NCBI RefSeq assembly: GCF_001306915.1
Contig: NZ_LJTC01000002.1
Span: 630,108-694,107 of the forward strand
DNA length: 64,000 nucleotides
Direction: 5' to 3'
From: Pseudoalteromonas lipolytica
GTDB lineage: Bacteria; Pseudomonadota; Gammaproteobacteria; Enterobacterales; Alteromonadaceae
Part shown: in pieces, positions 7,908 to 16,809 of the stretch
Position numbering within the stretch: position 1 is the first letter of the stretch
Layout of the letters: every line of letters begins with the position of its first letter
Notes under the pieces: generated by a model
Seen by the model: only the letters and a program-made list of their open reading frames with translations
Told to the model about the DNA's origin: nothing
Database searches by the model: none
Translations under genes and position numbers: made by a program

Positions 7908-9836
7908 ATGAATTTTAAAAAACCACTTAATCTTGTTGCCAGTGCAGTGATGCTAAGCACCCTAGCAGCGTGTAGCCAAACAACGGCAAACGAGGCACCA
8001 AATAAAAACCAATTAACAGCCTTTGGCACAACTGAAAATATGCAAGGCTCACAAGCAGCAGCCCTTGCTGATGACGCTTGGCTATTAAGCTCACAAAGCC
8101 AAGGCCTACAACTTATTGATGTCACTGGTAAACAGCACGCATTACAAAAAGGTAACTTCGAAGCGCTATCTGTTAAGGCGATCGACAAAAACAGTTACCT
8201 TGTTGCCAGCATCGACAACGAAGCCGACCAAGCGGTGATTTTTAGCTTACAAAAAGCAGCTAAATGGCAGCTAACTGAAATTAGCCGTATCAGCCCACCA
8301 AAAGCAAAACCTGAGGCGGTGTGCTTATTTGCCAACCCGACCACTCAAGCCGTGTCGGCATTTGTGGCAGACGCTCGTGGTCTTATCCGCGAAACACTGG
8401 TGTTTGATATGGCAAACAAAAGCGCGTTAAACCTTGAATTACGTGAGTTTGCTGGCGTAAGTGAAACATCAGGCTGTGCGGTTGATGATAACAGTAAAAC
8501 TCTTTATTTAAGTGAAGGCGAGCTAGGCATTTGGCAAATTAATGCCGACGCTGAATCACGCGCCGATAAAAAGCCCCTTGCTATGATGTCGCCATTTGGC
8601 AGCTTAGCGCCTGAAGTTGGCGGCTTAAGCACAACAGAAGATGGCAGCTTATGGTTCACCACTTCTGAAGATAACCAATTACATCGCTACGAAAATAGCA
8701 CAAAGCGTTTTAGCAGCTGGCAATTTGCTGGTGAACTGGCGATTGAGTCTGCCGCAGTGCGCTTTAACAATAATCAAGCTGACATCGTGTTATACGATGA
8801 TGAATCAGGTCATTATGTAAAAGGTCAAATAAATGGGCAGGCTAAACAACACACTAGCGCTAAAACAGCGGCTGTTACTTACATCAATGCACAAGCGCAA
8901 ACCGATGCAGTACGTGCTTTTGGTGATGCCGCCGATGACCCTGCAATTTGGGTAAACCCTAATAATGCAGCTAAAAGCTTGATCTTAGGTACCGATAAAC
9001 GCCGTGGCTTAATGGTGTATGACCTTGCAGGCAAAGAGCTACAAGCACTAGAAACAGGCCGTTTAAATAATGTTGATGTGCGCCAACATGCCAGTATCAA
9101 CAACGCAACGAATACCTGGATTGCAGGTAGTAACCGTACTCATAACAGCATCAGTGTTTACAGCGTCGATACTCACAATCAGGTGCAACATTTTGCTGAG
9201 CTGCCAACGACTCTAAACGAAATTTACGGTATGTGTATGTACTCATCAAACACAGGCAACTATGTGTTTATGAATGACAAATCAGGCCTGTTTCAGCAAT
9301 ACAAACTAACAGGTGATAATGAGAGCGTATCAGCACAACTAGTGCGCGAGTTTAGTGTTCCAAGCCAACCAGAAGGTTGCAGTGCTGATGATAAAACCGC
9401 ACAGCTATTTTTAGGTGAAGAAGACGAAGGTATTTGGTTTATTGGCGCTGAGCCAACAGCAGGAAATAAACCTGTAATGCTACAAACCGTGAACGATATG
9501 CTGGTTGATGATGTAGAAGGCATGGAAATCTACCACGCAAAAGATGCTCGATATTTAGTGGTTTCTAGCCAAGGTGATTACAGCTATGTGCTTTATAAAA
9601 TTATTGATGGCAATACCCCAAGCCTTGAGTTTGCGGGTAAGTTTGCAATCAGTAATAACCTAGAGTTAGCAATAGATGGCGTATCAGAAACCGATGGCCT
9701 AACGGTCACACCGGCTGCACTACCGGGCTACCCTGAAGGGGTGCTAATTGTGCAAGATGGTTACAACCGTATGCCACAGGCACCGCAAAACTTTAAGATT
9801 ATTGACTGGCGCGAGGTAAAAAAAGCTATTCAATAA
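7908..9836 (+). CDS. Dual-domain beta-propeller phytase lipoprotein (3-phytase)
   Basis: Hydrolyses phosphate from phytate (myo-inositol hexakisphosphate), normally Ca2+ dependent. The start at 7908 follows a GGGGAT ribosome site and opens a lipoprotein signal with lipobox L19-A-A-C22, so the 642-residue protein is anchored in an envelope membrane. The C-terminal half (about 325-640) carries phytase propeller signatures DAADDPAIWV, GTDKRRGLMVYDL, NNVDVR, EGCSADD and GEEDEGIW. Residues ~40-310 look like a second, diverged propeller, since ETSGCAVDDNSKTLYLSEGE parallels the later EGCSADDKTAQLFLGEED block. This matches the dual-domain phytases of aquatic bacteria. It lies directly behind the TonB receptor and is probably PhoB-regulated with it. 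Confidence 0.92.
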   Translation: MNFKKPLNLVASAVMLSTLAACSQTTANEAPNKNQLTAFGTTENMQGSQAAALADDAWLLSSQSQGLQLIDVTGKQHALQKGNFEALSVKAIDKNSYLVASIDNEADQAVIFSLQKAAKWQLTEISRISPPKAKPEAVCLFANPTTQAVSAFVADARGLIRETLVFDMANKSALNLELREFAGVSETSGCAVDDNSKTLYLSEGELGIWQINADAESRADKKPLAMMSPFGSLAPEVGGLSTTEDGSLWFTTSEDNQLHRYENSTKRFSSWQFAGELAIESAAVRFNNNQADIVLYDDESGHYVKGQINGQAKQHTSAKTAAVTYINAQAQTDAVRAFGDAADDPAIWVNPNNAAKSLILGTDKRRGLMVYDLAGKELQALETGRLNNVDVRQHASINNATNTWIAGSNRTHNSISVYSVDTHNQVQHFAELPTTLNEIYGMCMYSSNTGNYVFMNDKSGLFQQYKLTGDNESVSAQLVREFSVPSQPEGCSADDKTAQLFLGEEDEGIWFIGAEPTAGNKPVMLQTVNDMLVDDVEGMEIYHAKDARYLVVSSQGDYSYVLYKIIDGNTPSLEFAGKFAISNNLELAIDGVSETDGLTVTPAALPGYPEGVLIVQDGYNRMPQAPQNFKIIDWREVKKAIQ

Positions 9837-9848
9837 GTTACTATGTAG

Positions 9849-9877
9849 GGTGCTCGGTTTATCTGGGCACCTTTTTT
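9849..9877 (+). terminator. Rho-independent terminator after phytase
   Basis: GGTGC (9849-9853) pairs with GCACC (9867-9871) and is followed by six T (9872-9877). It lies just after the phytase stop and before the convergent lactate permease gene. Confidence 0.7.
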
Positions 9878-9893
9878 ATCTGAACATGTTTAA

Positions 9894-11480
9894 TCAGTAA
9901 AATAGATAACTAAAACATCCTACAATTGCACCGTAAATCAGCATAGGCAAAAAGGTTTTCTTAAGCACGGGCCCTTCTTGATTATTCACTCCAACAATAC
10001 TGGCTACAGCAATAATATTGCTAATGCAGATCATATTCCCCATCGCCGCCCCCGTTGATTGCAACGCAAGCACTAAGGTTTCTGACAAGCCCACTTGCTG
10101 TGCAATACCATATTGAATACCGCCAAAGGTAAGATTAGATACGGTTGCCGAACCTGAAAAGAAAGTGCCGAGTGCCCCCAAGTATGAGGCAAATAACACC
10201 CAGTGCTCACCGCTTAAATCTGCAAAGGTGCTCGCCATATAAAATATGGGCGCATTATGGCCGCCTTGCATTAAAACATTCACCATCACCAGCGCCCCGA
10301 TCAAAGCAATACATGGCATAGCTATACGGCCTAAGGTGTCGGAGCACATTTGCTTTACTTGTGGCTTGCTCATTTTAAGTAACGGCACGCAGATCAGCAC
10401 CACCAATACAAACGGGATCAAGGCTGGTACAAACAAGGTTTTATACGACCACCCCACTGAGGTACCAAATATCTCATGTAAAGATAAGATCAGTGCTTTG
10501 CTTAATTCAAATTGTGCGAAGCCCAAATGAATACTCACCCATAGCGTTTCGTCGTTAAGCAATGCTTTAATTCCCAACTGATGAATACGGGTTATCACCA
10601 GCACAACAATCAAAAGTAATAACGGGAATAATGCTAAAAATAGCGCTTTGGGTGTGAACTCAGCTTTGCCTTTCGTGCTTTGTGCATTTACAGCTGAGTT
10701 ATCTAAACCCACTCCCCGACTTGCTAAATAGATAGTGACTAATAGACCCACTGCGCCACCTATCAGTGATGGAAATTCATAGTTCCACTGGGCAAACAAC
10801 CAATAAGGTAAGACACATGAAAACACACTTAAATAAATGAATACGCTATTTTGACGCACCTTTTTTAGTGGTAAAACAAGACACAGCGCAATCATAGGAA
10901 TAACCAAAGCAGCAATAACATGACAAAGCGCCGTCCATCTTGAAATAGCCAGCACTTGCCCATCATCTAATTGTAGCGCTGAAAAGCCAAACCATGTTGG
11001 TGTGCCAACTGCACCAAAAGATACGGGGATCGAGTTTAAAATAAGAGTGAAAATAATCACTTTAAAAGGCGAGAAACCAAGCCCGACCAAAATGGGCGCC
11101 GCGATGGCCGCTGGCGTGCCAAATCCCGATGCGCCTTCGAGCATAAATGCAAACGCCCAACCAATGATCATCAACTGCGCAACTTGATTACTGCTAATTG
11201 ATTCGAGCCAATGTTTAATCGTGGTTTCGGCCCCTGATATTGCCAACATGCGGTTAAGTAAAATAGCCCCAGCAATAATCGAAATAGGCGTCATAACAGA
11301 CAATACACCAGCAAACGAATTAGCAAGCAACAGCCTTAAATCAGCTTGAAAGTAAAACAGTTGCAGTAAAGCAGCGAGTAGCGCTGTTATGGGTAAGGCA
11401 ATATAAGAGGCGATGGGGCTGCTTTTTACCATCATCCAGATCAGCACCAAAATAGGCAGTGCAGCCACTAGGGTATTCAT
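9894..11480 (-). CDS. lctP: L-lactate permease family transporter (LctP)
   Basis: Inner-membrane proton-linked transporter of 528 residues with about 12-14 hydrophobic helices, fitting the lactate permease family in length. The signature EGASGFGTPAAIAAPILVGL occurs around residues 114-133, and FSGSATVSNLTFGGIQ near residue 440 is the second conserved family block. The start ATG follows AGGATGACCC. It is a single-gene unit: no lactate dehydrogenase (lld/dld) or regulator gene adjoins, so the exact substrate (L- or D-lactate, glycolate) is not fixed by context. Confidence 0.88.
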   Translation of the reverse strand: MNTLVAALPILVLIWMMVKSSPIASYIALPITALLAALLQLFYFQADLRLLLANSFAGVLSVMTPISIIAGAILLNRMLAISGAETTIKHWLESISSNQVAQLMIIGWAFAFMLEGASGFGTPAAIAAPILVGLGFSPFKVIIFTLILNSIPVSFGAVGTPTWFGFSALQLDDGQVLAISRWTALCHVIAALVIPMIALCLVLPLKKVRQNSVFIYLSVFSCVLPYWLFAQWNYEFPSLIGGAVGLLVTIYLASRGVGLDNSAVNAQSTKGKAEFTPKALFLALFPLLLLIVVLVITRIHQLGIKALLNDETLWVSIHLGFAQFELSKALILSLHEIFGTSVGWSYKTLFVPALIPFVLVVLICVPLLKMSKPQVKQMCSDTLGRIAMPCIALIGALVMVNVLMQGGHNAPIFYMASTFADLSGEHWVLFASYLGALGTFFSGSATVSNLTFGGIQYGIAQQVGLSETLVLALQSTGAAMGNMICISNIIAVASIVGVNNQEGPVLKKTFLPMLIYGAIVGCFSYLFY

Positions 11481-11574
11481 GGGTCATCCTGTTGTTTTTA
11501 TTAAGCGCTTTCCTTAATTAAAAGTATAGACAGGATAACCCTAATCAGTATTTTTTATTTGTTAAATGAGTGTA

Positions 11575-12159
11575 TTAAATGAGCGTACTTAGCCACCAAA
11601 GTAACAGTACTAACACAGAAATAGCCACTAAGGCTTTGGTTTTGTGCTTTTGAATAATTCGCTCAGCCTGATTACCCGCGTAATAAACAACGGCAGCTAG
11701 AGCAAAGTAGCGAATTGAACGCGCAATGACCGTTGCCAGTAAAAATAGAAAAATCGAATACTTAGTAGCCCCAGCGGCAAGCATGGCAATTTGAAATGGG
11801 ATGGGCACAATACCGAGCGTCAATACAAACCAAAAGCCTTGTGCCTGCATTTTTTGCTTAACTTGCTCGAATTGCTCAGGGTTTGAGAAGGTATTAATCA
11901 CCCAATCGCCCACTACATCAAATAGATAATAGCCAAGGGCATAGCCAAAAATAGCACCGATTATACAACCTATGGTCGCCATTAAGGCAATTAACCAAAG
12001 CTTTTCACGGCGGGCTTGCATTAACGGAATAAGCACAGCTTCAAGAGGAATAGGCACTATGGTTGACTCTAAAAATGATGCCACCGTAATCGATTTAAGC
12101 ATATGTTTTGAGTCAATAAACTGCCGTGTTTTTTGCTTAAGCTTTTTTGCAATCGCCAT
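11575..12159 (-). CDS. DedA/VTT-domain (YqaA-like) inner-membrane protein
   Basis: A 194-residue integral membrane protein of the DedA/SNARE-associated (VTT) superfamily. It has the conserved pattern of an N-terminal re-entrant stretch with E-S-T-I-V-P-I-P-L-E (about 31-40), then F-G-Y-x-L-G-Y near residue 70 and a second P-I-P-F motif near residue 119. Family members act in lipid flipping (undecaprenyl phosphate or phosphatidylethanolamine) and envelope homeostasis. The short length and motif spacing resemble the YqaA subgroup. The start follows AAGGATG. Monocistronic by position; no substrate can be given. Confidence 0.82.
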   Translation of the reverse strand: MAIAKKLKQKTRQFIDSKHMLKSITVASFLESTIVPIPLEAVLIPLMQARREKLWLIALMATIGCIIGAIFGYALGYYLFDVVGDWVINTFSNPEQFEQVKQKMQAQGFWFVLTLGIVPIPFQIAMLAAGATKYSIFLFLLATVIARSIRYFALAAVVYYAGNQAERIIQKHKTKALVAISVLVLLLWWLSTLI

Positions 12160-12218
12160 TATTCATCCTTAATCGTTTTGTTGCATTTTAGGTTACAACA
12201 AAAAGTCTTAACCGTCCC

Positions 12219-13127
12219 TTACGGTTTATGAACATAGCGACTACGACCCTGATTTTTAGCCAAATAAAGCGCTTGATCAGCACGTTTCAAGGTACTACTA
12301 AAGGTCTCAGTAGCACGTTTGATCGCTGAACCAACACTCACGCTGAGCGTTTTACTCGGTGTCACCATCACATTACTGGCAAGGCTCAGCAGTTGCTCGC
12401 AGGTAGCATGTAATTCATCTGCATCATCTGTGGCAACATACATTGCAAACTCCTCACCACCAATTCGCGCAAATAGAACGTCTTCTCCTAATGCTTGGTG
12501 ACACTGATAAACAAAGTCTATCAATACCTGATCGCCTACATCATGGCCATATTCATCATTAATCGCCTTAAAATGATCAATATCGGCGATCACTAAACTA
12601 TGTGGTTTACTTTGGTTTTGCTGCACATAATGGTAAAAATAACGACGATTGTACGCCTTTGTTAATACATCGGTTTTTAGCTCTTCTTCGAGCTGCTCTC
12701 GGGTTTTAGCTAAATCAGTAAGCGCTAAATAAAGACCAAACCCAGTGATAAGCATCCCTAAGGTGCGGGTAATATCTTCGATATAAATGCCGACCCAGAT
12801 TGGTTGGAACACCAGCTCATCTAAAAAATCAAATGTAAGTCCGACGCTCCAAAGGAAGATACCCACACTTAAAAATAAGTAACTGCGCTTAGCAACCACC
12901 GAAGTTTGCACAAACGCAAAAATACAAATCAAAATGAGCAAATTAATAGCATCACTGAGCACACCATTTAAGTAAACATCACTTTCAAGCCGATTAAAGT
13001 TATACAAATAAGTCACGACTATCATCAATAAAACGACAACAAAAAAGCTAATAAAGAATTGCTTTACTACAAGAGGTACTGAATTTAACTCAGCCTTTAC
13101 TTCTGGAGGGGGTGCTTGCTTATTCAT
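12219..13127 (-). CDS. Membrane-bound diguanylate cyclase (intact GGEEF)
   Basis: A 302-residue inner-membrane protein with about five TM helices in residues 20-150, a short linker and a GGDEF domain (about 160-300). The catalytic motif is intact as ARIGGEEF, and the substrate-binding blocks DVLTKAYNRRYF and DIDHFKAINDEYGHDVGDQ are present, so it should make c-di-GMP from two GTP. There is no RxxD inhibitory site at the usual position (the four residues there are G-E-D-V), so product inhibition may be absent. Its N-terminal part resembles that of the degenerate GGDEF protein at 4347-5264, including the FDFLDE/DLFDE turn. The sensory ligand is unknown. Confidence 0.88.
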   Translation of the reverse strand: MNKQAPPPEVKAELNSVPLVVKQFFISFFVVVLLMIVVTYLYNFNRLESDVYLNGVLSDAINLLILICIFAFVQTSVVAKRSYLFLSVGIFLWSVGLTFDFLDELVFQPIWVGIYIEDITRTLGMLITGFGLYLALTDLAKTREQLEEELKTDVLTKAYNRRYFYHYVQQNQSKPHSLVIADIDHFKAINDEYGHDVGDQVLIDFVYQCHQALGEDVLFARIGGEEFAMYVATDDADELHATCEQLLSLASNVMVTPSKTLSVSVGSAIKRATETFSSTLKRADQALYLAKNQGRSRYVHKP

Positions 13128-13363
13128 AATTAATCACGACAACTTGCTGCAATGAATTAAACATTAGCAAAGCAAATTTAAAAGTGCATGATAAAGCCAC
13201 TATAAAGGGGAAAAACCAGCGTTTTTACTGGAGTAAATATTCTAAACATAAGCCGTTTTAGTCAGTAAAAAAGTCTAAGTTCATGCCATTTGCCACTAAC
13301 GGTCGCAATTTTGTCGTTATTTTTTTATTATCCCAGCCAGTTTTAATGACATTACACAAATCT

Positions 13364-14596
13364 ATGAGCAACGCGCGATTCATCCCTTTTCGAAAACACG
13401 ACATCATAAATCTTTGCCAAGCTTACTTGGGTGAGCCGCAATTAGCTTCGTTTATGGAGTTTGCTACTCTTTTGCAAAGCGTGACTCATTATCAATATCA
13501 CGAGCTGCTGGAGTCTTTAAAAAACAACTATGCGCCATTTGACCCAAATAGCGACACCCGCACGCTAACACCGATTACCAACGAGCAACGTGCCAGCTAC
13601 CAATCTGCCTTTGCAAAAAACTTTGCCACCGTACTCAATGCTGCCAATTTTGAAACCATTACCAATCAAGACTTACAAGATGCACTGAATGAAGAGTCTT
13701 TATTTAAAGTACGTTTAGCCGTTGAGTTTGATGACTTTGCAGAAGTGGTCTTTTACCGTCGCGGCGAATCACAAAAAACCGAGACGCTACGCAGTTTTTG
13801 GGGGCTTAAGAAAAAGCAGATTCAGTTTACTAACTATGACCGCGTTGCCATATTCATCCGCTTTAAAGACGAGCAGTACTTTTTAGAAAAAGGCAAAATG
13901 CCGGTAGGCTTTGAGCCAAACTCAACCATCGTCAAATTATTCCAGAATGTGCCAAAAGCCGATTTAGAAATGCTGTTTCCGAATAGCGAAGTAAAAATGC
14001 GTCCAATAGATAAACTGATTATTGGTTCATCAGCACTGATTGGTGGAGCTGTGGTACTGGTCACAAAATTAGGTGCGTCAATTTTACTCCTGATTGCTAT
14101 GATTGCCTTTTGGGGTGGTTGGCGTAGTGAAGAAGTGCATATGAGTCAGCAACACTTTATTACCTTTGCAATCGGCATGGGGGTGTTTGGCAGCTTTATA
14201 TTCAAAGAGTGGAGCAAGTTTAAAAACCGCAAAATTCGTTTTATGAAAGCACTGGCCGACAATTTGTATTTTAAAAACCTCGATAACAACGCCGGGGTTT
14301 TTCATACCCTAGTCGATGCAGCTGAAGAAGAAGATGTTAAAGAAGCGCTGCTCGCCTATACCTTTTTACTAAAAAGCGAATCAGCGATGACTGCACAGCA
14401 ATTAGATAGTCAAATTGAGCAATGGTTTAACGAACAACATCATTGCCAGCTCGACTTTGAAATTGATGACGCTTTAGACAAGCTAGTAAGGCTTGAGCTG
14501 ATTCATCAACAAAATGACGTTTATACAGCCGTTGATTTAACCAAAGCCAAACAGCGTTTAGATGCGCGTTGGGATGACTATTTTAAGTTTGCCTAA
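13364..14596 (+). CDS. TMEM143-like / DUF3754 membrane protein
   Basis: A protein of 410 residues from this start. The block RFIPFRKHDII at its beginning, the FAEVVFYRRGESQK segment and the FKDVPKADLEMLFP-type segment before two TM helices (around residues 225-295) fit the DUF3754/TMEM143 family; function is unknown. The frame is open further upstream (ATG at 13283 and 13346), but none of the starts has a clear ribosome site. I chose the ATG at 13364 because it opens directly on the conserved block. The soluble C-terminal ~110 residues are acidic and helical. It stands alone between oppositely oriented and unrelated genes. Confidence 0.75.
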   Translation: MSNARFIPFRKHDIINLCQAYLGEPQLASFMEFATLLQSVTHYQYHELLESLKNNYAPFDPNSDTRTLTPITNEQRASYQSAFAKNFATVLNAANFETITNQDLQDALNEESLFKVRLAVEFDDFAEVVFYRRGESQKTETLRSFWGLKKKQIQFTNYDRVAIFIRFKDEQYFLEKGKMPVGFEPNSTIVKLFQNVPKADLEMLFPNSEVKMRPIDKLIIGSSALIGGAVVLVTKLGASILLLIAMIAFWGGWRSEEVHMSQQHFITFAIGMGVFGSFIFKEWSKFKNRKIRFMKALADNLYFKNLDNNAGVFHTLVDAAEEEDVKEALLAYTFLLKSESAMTAQQLDSQIEQWFNEQHHCQLDFEIDDALDKLVRLELIHQQNDVYTAVDLTKAKQRLDARWDDYFKFA

Positions 14597-14737
14597 GCCT
14601 TTAAAATCAGCTACTAGCAAGTACAAATCGAGTTTGAGTCTATTTAACTCTCGTTACGGCATTTTGGTCTCAATGTGCTTGCGCAGTAAATGGTCTGCTT
14701 TTAGGATAAAATTTTACGGCTAAAAAAAGACCATTCC

Positions 14738-16777
14738 ATGCAATTAAAAAAAACAATTCTTATTGGAGCAAGTTTGCTGTGCGCAGCAACGACGGCTCAA
14801 GTATATGCTAACGACAAGTTTGTCTCTGAAGATATTTTTCAACTTGAATACGCAGGCGACCCACAAATAAGCCCTGACGGTAAAAAAATCGTTTATGTGC
14901 GCAGCGGCTACGACATCATGAAAGATGGTAACAAGCGTAGTTTTTGGCTGTACGATTTAAAGTCAGGTCAACACACACCGCTGTTTTCAGATGAGCATAA
15001 CTACAGCCAACCTACTTGGTCTCCTGATAGCAAGAAAATTGCCTTTACCAGCAATTCAAGCGGCTCAAATCAACTTCACGTTTACTGGTTAGCGCAAGAT
15101 AAACAAGCATTATTAACGCAACTACCAAAATCAGTACGAAACTTAACGTGGTCGAATGACTCTGCACAAATTGCTTTCACTATGAGCATTCCTGAAGGTA
15201 AATCTGCGTTCGCTAAATCAGTCAAATTACCGAAAAAACCAAAAGGCGCTGAGTGGTCAAAACCAGTGAGAGTGTTTGAAAAAGCACGCTATCAAGCTGA
15301 TGGCGCTGGCTTTTTAGAGCCTTCATATCGTCACGTTTTTGTTATTCCGGTTTCGGGTGGCACACCACGCCAATTAACATCGGGTGATTATCAGCATTAT
15401 GGCCCACTGGCATGGGATCCAAGCAACACAAAACTAGCTTTTTCTGCTGATCGCAATGATGAGTGGGAATATCGCACAACTGAGTCAGACCTCTATGAAA
15501 TCAATGTAAAATCAGGCGAGCTTACGCAACTAACTGATTTACCAGGCCGTGAGAGTAACCCGCGTTACGCTGAAGACGGTGATGAACTAGCCTTTGTTGC
15601 GCGTGACAACGCCCCTGTGCCTTACATTAACTCAACACTATCTATGCTCGATTTAGACGATAAATCAATCAAGCATATTACTGAAAAATTAGACCGTTCA
15701 GTGGCTGATTATAAGTGGTCAGGCGACGGCGACTTTGTTATTCAGTACGATGATTTTGGTAAGCGTAAGCTTGCTAAAGTAAACAGCCGCGGTAAGGTCA
15801 CTGACTTAACGGATACGGTATCGGGCACTTCAATTGGTCGTCCGTATATCAGTGGTAGTTTCAGCATGGCCAATAATGGCGCTATTGCGTACACCACAGG
15901 CAGCGAGTACCGTCCAGCTGATTTAGGCTACCTATACAAGGGTAAAAGTAAAACGCTAACTTCATTAAATGAAGATGTGTTAGGCCATAAAAAGCTTGGT
16001 AAAGTGCACGAACTAAATGTTAAGTCACAGTTCGATGGCCAAGCTATTCAAGGTTGGTACATTACGCCACCTGATTTTGATGAAAACAAACAATACCCAT
16101 TAATGGTTGAAATTCACGGTGGCCCACACCTAGCCTATGGCCCAAGCTTTACTGCTGAATTACAACGTTATGCCGCTGAAGGTTATGTGGTTGTGTATGT
16201 GAATTACCGTGGTTCAACAAGTTACGGTAAAGACTTTGCACTACTGCTAGATGGTAAATACAGTTCAGAAGAAGACTTTGCTGACCACAACTCAGCAGTT
16301 GATGCCATGATTGCTAAAGGCTTTATCGACAAAGATAACCTATTTATTGCGGGTGGTTCAGCAGGTGGTATTGCAACGGCTTATGCGGTTGGTTTAACAA
16401 ACCGCTTCAACGCTGCGGCAATTACCAAGCCTGTGATCAACTGGTTAAGTAAAACGCTTTCAGCTGACAGCTATATTGGTCAAATTCGTAACCAGTTCCC
16501 TGGCATGCCTTGGGATAATGTTGAGCACTACTGGAAACGTTCGCCGCTTTCATTAGTGGGTAACGTCACCACACCATCATTGATCATGACAGGTGAAGAA
16601 GACCGCCGCACGCCAATTTCAGAATCAGAGCAATTCTATCAAGCATTAAAACTGCAAAAGGTAGATACCGTGCTTATTCGTGTACCGGGCTCACCCCATG
16701 GTATTGCGGGTCGTCCATCACGTATGATTTCGAAAATTGAATACACGCTTGCGTGGTTCAAACAATATCAGAAGTAA
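14738..16777 (+). CDS. S9 family (prolyl oligopeptidase-like) peptidase, exported
   Basis: A secreted or periplasmic serine peptidase of 679 residues with a signal peptide (about 1-24, ending TTAQVYAND). Residues ~30-400 hold PD40/WD40-like beta-propeller repeats (PQISPDGKKIVYV, PTWSPDSKKIAFTSN). The C-terminal alpha/beta-hydrolase domain has the nucleophile motif GGSAGG with Ser541, Asp622 in EEDRRTP and His654 in GSPHGI as the probable triad. EIHGGPH forms the oxyanion region. It likely trims peptides as dipeptidyl or acylaminoacyl peptidase; the exact specificity is not visible. Followed by a terminator; no operon partners. Confidence 0.9.
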   Translation: MQLKKTILIGASLLCAATTAQVYANDKFVSEDIFQLEYAGDPQISPDGKKIVYVRSGYDIMKDGNKRSFWLYDLKSGQHTPLFSDEHNYSQPTWSPDSKKIAFTSNSSGSNQLHVYWLAQDKQALLTQLPKSVRNLTWSNDSAQIAFTMSIPEGKSAFAKSVKLPKKPKGAEWSKPVRVFEKARYQADGAGFLEPSYRHVFVIPVSGGTPRQLTSGDYQHYGPLAWDPSNTKLAFSADRNDEWEYRTTESDLYEINVKSGELTQLTDLPGRESNPRYAEDGDELAFVARDNAPVPYINSTLSMLDLDDKSIKHITEKLDRSVADYKWSGDGDFVIQYDDFGKRKLAKVNSRGKVTDLTDTVSGTSIGRPYISGSFSMANNGAIAYTTGSEYRPADLGYLYKGKSKTLTSLNEDVLGHKKLGKVHELNVKSQFDGQAIQGWYITPPDFDENKQYPLMVEIHGGPHLAYGPSFTAELQRYAAEGYVVVYVNYRGSTSYGKDFALLLDGKYSSEEDFADHNSAVDAMIAKGFIDKDNLFIAGGSAGGIATAYAVGLTNRFNAAAITKPVINWLSKTLSADSYIGQIRNQFPGMPWDNVEHYWKRSPLSLVGNVTTPSLIMTGEEDRRTPISESEQFYQALKLQKVDTVLIRVPGSPHGIAGRPSRMISKIEYTLAWFKQYQK

Positions 16778-16787
16778 TGAATTAAGT

Positions 16788-16808
16788 AGGAGTGAGGTGC
16801 TCACTCCT
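16788..16808 (+). terminator. Hairpin terminator after S9 peptidase
   Basis: AGGAGTGA (16788-16795) pairs with TCACTCCT (16801-16808) around a 5-base loop, just before the end of the convergent ROK gene. The T-tract is short, so efficiency is uncertain. Confidence 0.55.
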
Positions 16809-16809
16809 C

